Shown here in pieces: positions 22,164 to 30,312 of a DNA stretch of 38,141 nucleotides. The translations under genes and the position numbers were made by a program. Source of the DNA: a virus; the IMG/VR virus record IMGVR_UViG_3300008517_000033, positions 1 through 38,141 of that record; one strand, given 5' to 3'. The notes under the pieces are model-generated. The model had not been told where the DNA came from and did not search any database. It was given only the letters and a program-made list of their open reading frames with translations. Within the stretch, counting starts at the first letter, position 1. Every line of letters begins with the position of its first letter.

Positions 22164-23972
22164 CTACACCTCCTTAAATATTGGTCTTTTTTCTTTCTTG
22201 GGGTCAAAATTACTTATTTTATTTAGACAAATTGCAATCTTATATCCAATTAATTGTTGCGCATATCTGCCAATGGCAACAAATTCATTATTTCTTCTAA
22301 CCATCCTATTGCCCCCTACAAAAGTTTTAAGAGCCTGCATTGCAAAATAGCTTTGAAGATCTGGTTCTTTAATTACTATTCCAGAAGTTGCTCCTTTAAA
22401 ATATATCTCATCCATTTCCCACCATCTTTTTACAGTTTTTCTTACATTCTCTAAATGCTTTATAGGGATTGCCTCATAATTAGTTCCTCTGGGACGGAGC
22501 TTTTTTATTATTCCATTATAGGCTGGATAATCAGGTGGAGTTTTGTATTTATTGGTTGCTGTTTGGTCCAACCTGTCAATCCAAACTCCTGTATAGAAAG
22601 CTGACGCCCAGTTTTCTGACATCTTATATTGATATCTCAGCCAGCCTCCCAATCCTCCTACAGATTCAATTGGTCTATCAGCTACCTGACGTCTTATAAG
22701 TATTCCTGTCCCGCCTCCATTTTTTGACAGGTAAAGTTTATTTCCTTTAAAATCCAAGCTATATAGATGCCGGTAAAATTCATCATTGGTCTTAATTCTA
22801 AATTTCAACATAAGATAATGGTCAGCTTGACAAATAAAGAAAGGATAGATATCCATAACTTCTTTTAATTTACTTAGCCAGTTTTTTGAAATTACAGTGT
22901 CATTGTCAACTTTTGCAACATATCTATAATCTGGATATTTCTTAAAGAAAGCAACCATTGGTGGCATAAGCCCACTGTTTGTCCTGTTATAGTGAATCTT
23001 TATATTGGCATTGTCCTCTAAAGTTTTCAGATAATTTTTAGTGTTTGCATCTGAAGCATTATCAAATATAAAGAGTTCGTAAGGCCAAATAGTATTTTTT
23101 AGGATTGAGGCTATTGCCTTTTTTGTATATTCCAGTCTATTATAGGATATTATCAGTATTGGAATTTTGCCTTTTATCTTTTTTACATCTTCTACTACTG
23201 TCCCATTTTCAACATAAAGATTAGAATTACTTCTTTTTCTTGCCAAAAATTTTGGTTTATTATTAACTCTCATTTTTGTTGGGTTTAGTCCCATCTCTAA
23301 TGTGGTACGATTTCCATAATGATGAACATAGCTTGCTTTTGCCCAACAAGATCTGTAACCTGTTTTTTGAGCACGCCACAAGAAATCTATATCCTCATGG
23401 GTAGCCATCCCGTAACGCTTCCAATCAAAAAATCCAATCTTACTAAATACCTCTTTTTTAATTATCCAGCAAAACCCCACTACTCCAACAAATACATATT
23501 CTTCCTTCATTGAAAATGCTACCTGGTTAATAAACTCCTGTGTTGCCTCAAATCTTATCTTGGAAAGCTTTTGGTTATGTTGAGAGCCTGTGCTGTGACA
23601 TGTTGAAGGGCCCACTATTCCCACATCACTATATAAGGTGAATGCTTTCATCATTTTACCTAGCCAGTTTTCAGATAACACAGTATCAGAATTTAAAAAA
23701 CAATAGTAATCAGAAGTAGCCACACTAATTGCCTGATTGCATCCATAAGCAAATCCCTTATTTTTTTCATTTGTAATCAGAGTAAAATCAAACCAATCTA
23801 GCTTCTTGAGATAATCTTTAGTCTCTTTTTTAGAATCATTGTCAACCAGAATTAGTTCATAATTATTAGTATATCTGTTAAGACTTCTAAGGCATCTGTC
23901 TACATATTTTAATGCATCTTTTATAAGAATTATGATTGAAACTTTAGGATGCTTTACATATTTTTTTAACAT
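22164..23972 (-). CDS. Tandem family-2 glycosyltransferase, 602 aa
   Basis: Two GT-A domains in one chain: the first (residues 8-230) has 'KVSIIILIKD...NYELILVDND', 'NKGFAYGCNQA' and 'CFLNSDTVL'; the second (from 265) has 'IPILIISYNRLEYTKKAIAS', 'LFIFDNAS' and 'VAKVDNDTV'. The NxD/DND motifs bind metal-nucleotide sugar. Residues about 480-602 are an extra region without recognised domain. Bifunctional enzymes of this sort extend polysaccharide chains. Last gene of the glycan cassette. Confidence 0.85.
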   Translation of the reverse strand: MLKKYVKHPKVSIIILIKDALKYVDRCLRSLNRYTNNYELILVDNDSKKETKDYLKKLDWFDFTLITNEKNKGFAYGCNQAISVATSDYYCFLNSDTVLSENWLGKMMKAFTLYSDVGIVGPSTCHSTGSQHNQKLSKIRFEATQEFINQVAFSMKEEYVFVGVVGFCWIIKKEVFSKIGFFDWKRYGMATHEDIDFLWRAQKTGYRSCWAKASYVHHYGNRTTLEMGLNPTKMRVNNKPKFLARKRSNSNLYVENGTVVEDVKKIKGKIPILIISYNRLEYTKKAIASILKNTIWPYELFIFDNASDANTKNYLKTLEDNANIKIHYNRTNSGLMPPMVAFFKKYPDYRYVAKVDNDTVISKNWLSKLKEVMDIYPFFICQADHYLMLKFRIKTNDEFYRHLYSLDFKGNKLYLSKNGGGTGILIRRQVADRPIESVGGLGGWLRYQYKMSENWASAFYTGVWIDRLDQTATNKYKTPPDYPAYNGIIKKLRPRGTNYEAIPIKHLENVRKTVKRWWEMDEIYFKGATSGIVIKEPDLQSYFAMQALKTFVGGNRMVRRNNEFVAIGRYAQQLIGYKIAICLNKISNFDPKKEKRPIFKEV

Positions 23973-24523
23973 TGTTTAACTCTTTCCCAATAACCAATAT
24001 TACCAATAATTTTAAGTTTTACTTCTAAAGCAAATTTATGTATAGGACTGAATTTTGGTGCAACATCATGAAATAATACTCTTCCGCATTTCTTCACAAG
24101 TTCAAAATCAGCTTTCACATTACCATAGCTATGTCTTCCATCTACAAAAGCAAAGTCAAACTTTATATTATCCAGTATTGGTTTAATATCTATAGCCTTT
24201 GGATTTGCAGGAAATTCTCCCTCATGATTCTTAATTACATTCCCATATCTACCTTTTATCAAGTAAAAAGTTATCTTATTCCTCACTTCTGCGTCATCCC
24301 AGACTTTATACTTTTCAACATAATCTATGACATCAAATGTATATACTTTATTTACAAATTGAGCAATATATGCTGTGGATATACCCCTGTATGTGCCGAT
24401 TTCCACCACAGTATCTATTTTTGTATTCTTGAAAAAATCTCTAAACTCAGGATTTCCTATGGCTGAATATTTGGCTACATTATTTTCTATTGCATATTTA
24501 TATACGTCTAACATATTTTCCAA
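23966..24523 (-). CDS. Class I SAM methyltransferase (Methyltransf_24-like), 185 aa
   Basis: Carries 'TVVEIGTYRGISTAYIAQF' (motif I, SAM binding), 'VYTFDVID' (motif II) and 'FDFAFVDGRHSYGNVKADFE' (typical of the Methyltransf_24 group acting in sugar or O-antigen pathways). The TTG at 24523 or the ATG at 24514 could start it. Probably methylates a glycan, possibly as a chain cap. Confidence 0.75.
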   Translation of the reverse strand: MENMLDVYKYAIENNVAKYSAIGNPEFRDFFKNTKIDTVVEIGTYRGISTAYIAQFVNKVYTFDVIDYVEKYKVWDDAEVRNKITFYLIKGRYGNVIKNHEGEFPANPKAIDIKPILDNIKFDFAFVDGRHSYGNVKADFELVKKCGRVLFHDVAPKFSPIHKFALEVKLKIIGNIGYWERVKQC

Positions 24524-25347
24524 TATTCTCCTAATTTAAAATCAATATCTCTAGGAAGTTTGCCATGTCCAGAACCTGGGTAATGCGTTATCTCACTAAA
24601 ATATATATAATCATCTACCAAAAAGAAATCTATTCTTATAAAGTCAAAACCCTTACTTAACTTCTCTGCAAATTCTATCATTTTATTAAAACTTCTAGGT
24701 TTTTCTACTATCTCTCCAATTTTATGGCCAGGTCTTACTATATCCATTGATTCCCAATTTTCATCATAATAACTAAAAGTCTCTTGATTTGGGGTAGTTA
24801 CATATATCATTTTGCATTTCTCACCAAACATACAAATTCTATAATCGTCTGGGAGCTTTCCACTTTTTTCATGAAGTAATTTTTCAACAACAATCAGTGG
24901 TTCAATTTGACTATATGCCCATTCATACCACTGTGACCCATGAACTGTCTTAAACCAATCTTCACAATAATCTATTATTTCCTTATTACTAAGATTGACT
25001 TCTTGCTTACATGTATAATTAATTTCATAATTATTTCCTTCAGCTAAAATCCATCTGCCCGCTCCGTTATTAGGCTTTATAATATATTCCTCTGGCAGCC
25101 TATCGAACGGTATTGTCTCAGGATTATCAGTAACATATAGCAATGGTATTAAATGGTTATCTGCTTCCCAACCAATTCTATCTCTTATATATTGTCTTGC
25201 CCTATATTTATCTGCTGTCAATGGCAGTAATGGGTTTCTATCAAACAACTTCTTATATATAATCTTCTCATTAAAAGATTGTGGATTCTCAAGATTTAAA
25301 GGATAACCATGAATCTTCAAAAATAAATTCTTCTCATCTTCGTACAT
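24508..25347 (-). CDS. TupA-like ATP-grasp glycan enzyme, 279 aa
   Basis: The start at 25347 (MYEDEKNLFLKIHGYPLNLE) fits TupA-like proteins ('LNL.NP.SFNEKI', 'DRNPLLPLTADKY') and has AAAGGA six bases upstream; a GTG at 25392 would overlap the previous gene. Motifs 'YIIKPNNGAG', 'PDDYRICMFGEKCKMI', 'IRIDFFLVDDYIYFSEIT' match the ATP-grasp fold. TupA-like enzymes act in teichuronopeptide and surface-glycan synthesis, usually joining an amino acid to a sugar acid. Here probably part of a surface-glycan pathway. Confidence 0.75.
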   Translation of the reverse strand: MYEDEKNLFLKIHGYPLNLENPQSFNEKIIYKKLFDRNPLLPLTADKYRARQYIRDRIGWEADNHLIPLLYVTDNPETIPFDRLPEEYIIKPNNGAGRWILAEGNNYEINYTCKQEVNLSNKEIIDYCEDWFKTVHGSQWYEWAYSQIEPLIVVEKLLHEKSGKLPDDYRICMFGEKCKMIYVTTPNQETFSYYDENWESMDIVRPGHKIGEIVEKPRSFNKMIEFAEKLSKGFDFIRIDFFLVDDYIYFSEITHYPGSGHGKLPRDIDFKLGEYWKIC

Positions 25348-25358
25348 ATCTAATTCCT

Positions 25359-25898
25359 TTATTTTATTAAAACAGCTATAGCGTTTGCCCACTTAAATGG
25401 TATATTATATTTCATTTTTCTGGCTTCTTCTCTTGTAGTTTCAATCCATTCGTTTTCTTTATTTATCCGTTTCATAAAATATATATTCTCGAGTCTATCC
25501 AGTATTCTATTCACTTCACAATTTTGTCCAATTGGAAATGTAATTAGAACTCTTGGTGCAAAAGTTAAAATCCTTCGGACTGCAAGTAATGGATTTGATG
25601 TATGCTCAACAGTAGAAATAGAAACGCACATTGAATATTTTTTCTCCGGTTCCCATTGAAGGACATTCTCCTTAATTGTAGGCCAAAGGGATTTTTCATT
25701 TAAATCCAAGACATCGTGGAAATAATCTCCTCTGTAATGCCTTAATACATTTCCAATTTCTATTACATTTTTATCAGAGCCATCCACAAACTCAAAAGCA
25801 ATAGGCAATTCAACTCGTCTCTCATTCAGACTTGTATAATTATAAGTCATATCAACATATCTATATTCTTTGCCTCTAAATTTAAAAATTTTATCCAT
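25359..25898 (-). CDS. Methyltransferase-like protein of the glycan cassette, 179 aa
   Basis: Contains 'KNVIEIGNVLRHY' (motif-I-like but without the full GxGxG), then 'YSMCVSISTVEHTSNPLLAV' near residue 95, the post-motif region of SAM enzymes that sits beside the sugar pocket. The shortened motif I leaves SAM binding uncertain. Homologues frequently accompany glycosyltransferases. Function inferred only. Confidence 0.55.
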   Translation of the reverse strand: MDKIFKFRGKEYRYVDMTYNYTSLNERRVELPIAFEFVDGSDKNVIEIGNVLRHYRGDYFHDVLDLNEKSLWPTIKENVLQWEPEKKYSMCVSISTVEHTSNPLLAVRRILTFAPRVLITFPIGQNCEVNRILDRLENIYFMKRINKENEWIETTREEARKMKYNIPFKWANAIAVLIK

Positions 25899-25903
25899 TT
25901 TTC

Positions 25904-26566
25904 TTATACTACTGCAAGTCTGGGATGAAGAAATTTTTGAAAATATTTATTATCAATAATATTTCCTTTCATTACACCTACTTTTATACCTAACTTGTAC
26001 AGTGAATAATTAAAACTTAATTGGTCTCTTTTACTATATCTACAAATTTCTACCCACCAAAAATTATTAAACTTCTTAACCTCATCGCAATTTTTTCTTA
26101 AAAGAATCGTACATTCAAAAAGTCCATTATGTTCAGGATATCCCTCTTTCTTGTAGTGAAAAATCTGTTCTTTTATTAAATCTATACTATCAAGTTTTAA
26201 ATTCATACAAACATTAGCCTCATCATAAATACAATTTCTACCGGTATTATGTCTGAAGAGTGCAATATTATTTTTTCTTAAATACTTACTAACCAAAATT
26301 TTAGCTGGTACTATCAGACTAATATTTGCATCCATCCAAAGTACATATTTATATCCATCTAAATATTTATGTGCCAAGACCTTATGTACTTTCGCATTAC
26401 GGCTCGGATCAACAAATAGATTGCAGGCTCTCCTTATTTTCCAGACATTAGATTTTAAATTACTATTATCAGTAAAGCATATAAAATCAGCTCCGTCTGT
26501 AACTTGCTCATTTCGCAAAGGGTCTCTATTCCCTGTTATTACTGTATAAACTGCAATCTCATTCAT
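25904..26566 (-). CDS. DUF616/TOD1-like glycosyltransferase, 220 aa
   Basis: Starts 'IAVYTVITGNRDPLRNEQVT', followed by 'DFICFTDNS', 'NAKVHKVLAHKYLDGYKYVL' and 'WMDANIS', the DUF616 glycosyltransferase pattern with a D-x-N in place of DxD. Probably transfers a sugar from a nucleotide donor. Its ATG overlaps the TGA of the preceding gene. Confidence 0.75.
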   Translation of the reverse strand: MNEIAVYTVITGNRDPLRNEQVTDGADFICFTDNSNLKSNVWKIRRACNLFVDPSRNAKVHKVLAHKYLDGYKYVLWMDANISLIVPAKILVSKYLRKNNIALFRHNTGRNCIYDEANVCMNLKLDSIDLIKEQIFHYKKEGYPEHNGLFECTILLRKNCDEVKKFNNFWWVEICRYSKRDQLSFNYSLYKLGIKVGVMKGNIIDNKYFQKFLHPRLAVV

Positions 26567-27336
26567 ACAACTCTCCTAAACAAACTTATATGCCATTCTC
26601 TAAAATTATTCCAAGTCCAATTCTCTATACAATTATCTTTGGCTTTTATATTTTCTTCTATATTTTTAAAGTACAGGAGTAGTTCTTCATAATCTTCATA
26701 TATAAAATCTCCAGCAGTTTTAAGACTACGAATAAATCCAATATCTCTTGATACCACAGGAGTTCTACTATAAATAGCATTTAATATATCCATGCAACCA
26801 CCTTCCTGCTTTGATGCCTGCAAATAATAATCTATGTCCCTAAAGAACTCATCATTTGTGGTGTTGCAATGTTTAAATTCAAATATACTACTATCCAAAT
26901 CTTTTTTTAACTGCTCAATCTCTTGCCAATTTTTTCTATCATCTGCATAATTTCTACCACTTGTTCCTATTAGTATCTTTTTCTTTGTTGAAACTGATAT
27001 TCCAAAATAAGGACAAATCTCTATTTTCTTACTTTCAATTCCCTTTTCGGTAAGCCACTGCTTACCATGTACGGACATACAAATTACTAAGTCTGCCTTA
27101 TCTAATATGGGAAGTTTATGCTCTTTTGGTTTACTGCAATGGGCAAAAGAGACTATGTCAAACTTACCTTTTGTTAGATTATTTACTTCTTGCCAATATA
27201 CCCAGTCTATATAATAATTTATATCTCCCGGCCCAGTTACTATCTGTATATTCTTGTCCTCTATTTTCGTGAGTTCCAGGCCTATTTTTTGCAATATCCA
27301 GTTATCTTTAGGATATATAATATTTATATTAATCAT
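26563..27336 (-). CDS. GT-B type glycosyltransferase, 257 aa
   Basis: Residues 95-250 have the GT4-like C-terminal half: 'KKKILIGTSGRNYADDRK' and 'ASKQEGGCMDILNAIYSRTP', the E-G-G loop that binds the nucleotide donor. The N-terminal acceptor domain is short, as in small phage GTs. First gene of the glycan cassette, starting shortly after the capsid gene and a 13-bp inverted repeat. Confidence 0.75.
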   Translation of the reverse strand: MININIIYPKDNWILQKIGLELTKIEDKNIQIVTGPGDINYYIDWVYWQEVNNLTKGKFDIVSFAHCSKPKEHKLPILDKADLVICMSVHGKQWLTEKGIESKKIEICPYFGISVSTKKKILIGTSGRNYADDRKNWQEIEQLKKDLDSSIFEFKHCNTTNDEFFRDIDYYLQASKQEGGCMDILNAIYSRTPVVSRDIGFIRSLKTAGDFIYEDYEELLLYFKNIEENIKAKDNCIENWTWNNFREWHISLFRRVV

Positions 27337-27348
27337 GTTTTTGCTATC

Positions 27349-27391
27349 ATAAATAAGCAGGAAGACAGTTAATACCTCCCTGCTTATTTAT
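27349..27391 (-). terminator. Long hairpin between capsid and glycan genes
   Basis: Perfect 13-bp inverted repeat ATAAATAAGCAGG / CCTGCTTATTTAT, extendable by three pairs, with a 17-base spacer. The T-tract is broken (TTATTTAT), so termination may be partial; it could also be an RNA-end protector for the abundant capsid message. Confidence 0.5.
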
Positions 27392-27408
27392 TCTATTCTA
27401 TTTTACTA

Positions 27409-28686
27409 TTAGCTCTCTGCAGGCGCACTATCAAAAGTAATCTTAACAAAAGATTGCGGCCTGAATACAGTTAAAGCAACTCTTTCTTCTGCCAATATGC
27501 AGACTAAATTTTCTATAAAGAAATCTGCATGGTGCTCAGAGATTCTTATTGTTGCTTGTTCCCTATCCCACAAATATGCTCCAAGAGCAAAAGCTCCTGT
27601 TAATGCTTCAGTTGCAACCATAGCTGTGGTTTCAACAACCGGTACCCTAAACAATCTTGACTGTCCACCCTGGGTAACTGTTATCCAAACATAGTGCTCA
27701 TCTGAACCTTTGAGTAACTCTATATCTTCCCAATCCTGTGGAGCCAATACTATTCCAGTTACCTCATATTCAGCCAGTCTTGCCAGAGTCATTGCCCTTC
27801 TAATACAATCTATTTTTGTATCTCCAACTGTTCCATTAGACCAGAGATAGCTCTGTATATTTGCATTATTCATAATCCCTGTAAGATTAGGAGAAACACC
27901 ATTCCCATAAAGGATCTGGTCTTCCTCAACTCTCTTGAGACCATAAATTAACCTCTTATCAACATAGGCTCTAATTTGAGACACATCTGCTAGTACCTGC
28001 CTTGAAACTGGTATCCAGTGAGCAAGAGTCTTTACTGCTTCAGTCTTCAGTTCAAATGTCAGCTTTGACTGTGGTTTTGCCTTTGTCACTTTTACTGGTG
28101 CTGCATTGATTGTATAACCAGTTTCTTCTACATAATCAATAGCATTAGTACCTATAGGCTGAACAGTAAGTAGATCTCTTATTCTCAAAGGTCTTTCAGG
28201 CGGGGTAATTATTTCAGGAAATCTTAAAGCAACTGCTAAGTTACCACCAGTTATTGCCGATACAAGTTCATCTGCTTTATAAAAACTCTTTACATTAACT
28301 GGAGGACAATTTACATCTTTTCTTTCAAGCATTCCTTTATAGATTTCACTTTTTGTAAACTCATCCCCTGGAGTCTTCATTTCCTCTCCACTTGCACCAA
28401 AGCCTGGCCTCTGCATCTGCTTTTCAAACTCATCAATTCTCTTTTGAGCTTCTTCTACTTCTTTGGATTTCTCATCCACCACTTTCATTTTTTCCTCAAG
28501 CTCTTTAGAACCTTTATCTATTTCGGTCTGTATATCCTTGAGAGTTTTTCCTAATTTATCTATCTCTTTACCAGTGCTTTCCTTACCGACTCCGAGCTCT
28601 TTTATTTCGGCTGCCTGCTTCTCATTTATATCTTTAAATTTTGCAAACTCATCTTTAAATAAAGTTTGTAGTTCTTCTAATTCCAT
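27409..28686 (-). CDS. Major capsid protein with N-terminal delta domain, 425 aa
   Basis: Residues 1-95 are a highly charged coiled coil (scaffold-like delta domain). 'GFGASGEEMKTPGDEF' marks the likely protease cleavage region, and residues 100-425 match the HK97 gp5 fold, with 'GGNLAVALRFPEII' and 'YGNGVSPNLTGIM' and a 'LVCILAEERVALTVFRPQSF' end. The capsid protease is encoded immediately upstream. Expressed from its own promoter and a structured leader. Confidence 0.9.
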   Translation of the reverse strand: MELEELQTLFKDEFAKFKDINEKQAAEIKELGVGKESTGKEIDKLGKTLKDIQTEIDKGSKELEEKMKVVDEKSKEVEEAQKRIDEFEKQMQRPGFGASGEEMKTPGDEFTKSEIYKGMLERKDVNCPPVNVKSFYKADELVSAITGGNLAVALRFPEIITPPERPLRIRDLLTVQPIGTNAIDYVEETGYTINAAPVKVTKAKPQSKLTFELKTEAVKTLAHWIPVSRQVLADVSQIRAYVDKRLIYGLKRVEEDQILYGNGVSPNLTGIMNNANIQSYLWSNGTVGDTKIDCIRRAMTLARLAEYEVTGIVLAPQDWEDIELLKGSDEHYVWITVTQGGQSRLFRVPVVETTAMVATEALTGAFALGAYLWDREQATIRISEHHADFFIENLVCILAEERVALTVFRPQSFVKITFDSAPAES

Positions 28687-28689
28687 AGT

Positions 28690-28853
28690 TATATTCTCCT
28701 TTCTTATTTATTTTTGGGTATAATTAATTACCGACTAAAATATTTGAGTAGCTTATGGGCTGGCTCAAACAACCCTCTTAAAGCGACTTCACATTTCACA
28801 GGAGTGATTTCTCGGCTCCTATAGAACTAAAAGTGCTATTGAAACTTTTGATA
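28690..28853 (-). promoter_or_regulatory. Structured leader of the capsid mRNA
   Basis: About 150 bases of untranslated leader carry three hairpins: AAAAGT / ACTTTT (28829-28849), AGGAG / CTCCT (28800-28820) and TTTGAG / CTCAAA (28743-28769). No gene is present. The AGGAG arm mimics a ribosome site that is paired. Possibly a translational control or stability element for this abundant mRNA. Confidence 0.45.
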
Positions 28854-28882
28854 TTATTAAATAATTTTATTTCTAAAGTCAA
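28854..28882 (-). promoter_or_regulatory. Promoter of the capsid gene
   Basis: TTGACT (28882-28877), 17-base spacer, TAATAA (28859-28854), placed directly after the stop codon of the protease-associated gene. This would give extra transcription of the capsid gene. Confidence 0.6.
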
Positions 28883-29212
28883 TTAATTTCTAATTTCTAT
28901 GTTAAAATTTCTCATTTCATTAAGAATATCCTTTAAAACTTTAGCCTCTCTTTCCATATTTTTAGCAGCAACCTCAAATCTACCATCATGATCTTTACAA
29001 TGAGTCCTTGCGGAAGAAGCTGTCCAGATATCTTTTTTATATCTGTAAGCTTGCTCAGTCATTTTAGTTTCACCTTTTAGACGTCCCATAATTATACTAT
29101 ATTCCTTACCCTCATGTTTTCTGGTGGTTCTTTTAAAACTTTCAGGTTTAAAATCTTTTGGATCACGCAATCTGCAGGCATGCTCATTAGGATATGGTTT
29201 TACTGGTGGCAT
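28883..29212 (-). CDS. Prohead-protease-associated small protein, 109 aa
   Basis: The pattern 'EHACRLRDPKDFKPESFKRT' and 'GRLKGETKMTEQAYRYKKDIWT' is normally found in the C-terminal part of phage prohead proteases or as an adjoining small protein. Here it is a separate gene between the protease and capsid genes. Probably a procapsid component; role not known. Confidence 0.6.
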   Translation of the reverse strand: MPPVKPYPNEHACRLRDPKDFKPESFKRTTRKHEGKEYSIIMGRLKGETKMTEQAYRYKKDIWTASSARTHCKDHDGRFEVAAKNMEREAKVLKDILNEMRNFNIEIRN

Positions 29213-29213
29213 A

Positions 29214-30290
29214 TTAACCTCCTATAATTTTCCGATAACTTTGCATTTCATTAAGCATATCTCTTATAGTATCTTCATCTTTTTTTGCATCAGTATCAGT
29301 AAGTGTAAGAATTTGGTTTAATACTTCCATTGCCTCTGTGAGTTTTTGTCTACCTGAAGTTGATATAAGATTTAAGCTTTCTTTCTTCCAAGGAGCAATT
29401 ATAGTATCATCATCAAATTTGCCTCTCATCTTGGCATAATACTTTTCAATATGAGATTTAACTCCATTCACATCTGAAGATGGAAGTCTTACTCCTCCTC
29501 TTGCTCCCTGAATTACTGCTACGGCTGCAAATATTCCCTTTGGTATTGCTGTAAGATTGCCACCTATAATATCAGTGAATGGGAGTTTATATCCTCCAAA
29601 ATTATCTGCTTCCTCTGGGTCATACCAGAAAAATGCTTTCCTGTATTTACTCCAATTTACATCTTCCTTATCTGGTCCTCCTGCCCAATTTGCTATTCTT
29701 TTTTTGGCTGCATTTGCATCCCACTTATGCATCCTTTCAGCTAAGGGTAAATTAGAATAAGAAGTAGCCTTTTTGGTATCAATATCAAACTTCATATTTG
29801 CTCTTGATAGCAGGTCAAAAAAATCTATTGCTGACATTGACTTAACATCGAGTATAGAAGCTTCTTCATTGGCAGCTATCGGAACTGGTGAGTATTCGTA
29901 AAGCCTTAGTTCCTTTAAATGTATATCATTTTCATTTTCCTCATCAGGTTCACGCTTTATAACATCATAACCAATACTCATTCTATCGACAGCCTTATCT
30001 TTTATCAGTATCATATTATCTTTATTTACAGTAGTTTTTGAGACTTTGGTAACAGTCAAAAGTCCTGTAGAATCTTCCTCAATATGCTTGCAAACACCAA
30101 ATGGGTCTCTATGTCTCCAGAAACCTTTTATAAGATTCTTAGGAAACCTCTCTTTTATTGTTTTGGTAAAAGCCCCCCTGTCAACAATTTCATGCATACT
30201 ATCTACATTTCCAAATGTTGAGGCATAAGCTTCAACTTCCCACTTTTCAATATCAATATCAAAGTCTATTTTTGTATCCTTAAATTGCAT
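29214..30290 (-). CDS. Prohead serine protease, 358 aa
   Basis: HK97-type (U35) prohead protease: 'GFWRHRDPFG' holds the catalytic His60 and 'VDRMSIGYDV' Ser105. The C-terminal half (about 170-310) carries the extra region common in larger family members ('PFTDIIGGNLTAIPKGIFAA', 'VRLPSSDVNGVKSHIEKYY'). It matures the capsid by removing the delta domain. Confidence 0.85.
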   Translation of the reverse strand: MQFKDTKIDFDIDIEKWEVEAYASTFGNVDSMHEIVDRGAFTKTIKERFPKNLIKGFWRHRDPFGVCKHIEEDSTGLLTVTKVSKTTVNKDNMILIKDKAVDRMSIGYDVIKREPDEENENDIHLKELRLYEYSPVPIAANEEASILDVKSMSAIDFFDLLSRANMKFDIDTKKATSYSNLPLAERMHKWDANAAKKRIANWAGGPDKEDVNWSKYRKAFFWYDPEEADNFGGYKLPFTDIIGGNLTAIPKGIFAAVAVIQGARGGVRLPSSDVNGVKSHIEKYYAKMRGKFDDDTIIAPWKKESLNLISTSGRQKLTEAMEVLNQILTLTDTDAKKDEDTIRDMLNEMQSYRKIIGG

Positions 30291-30312
30291 AATTTTCCTC
30301 CTTTCTTATAAT

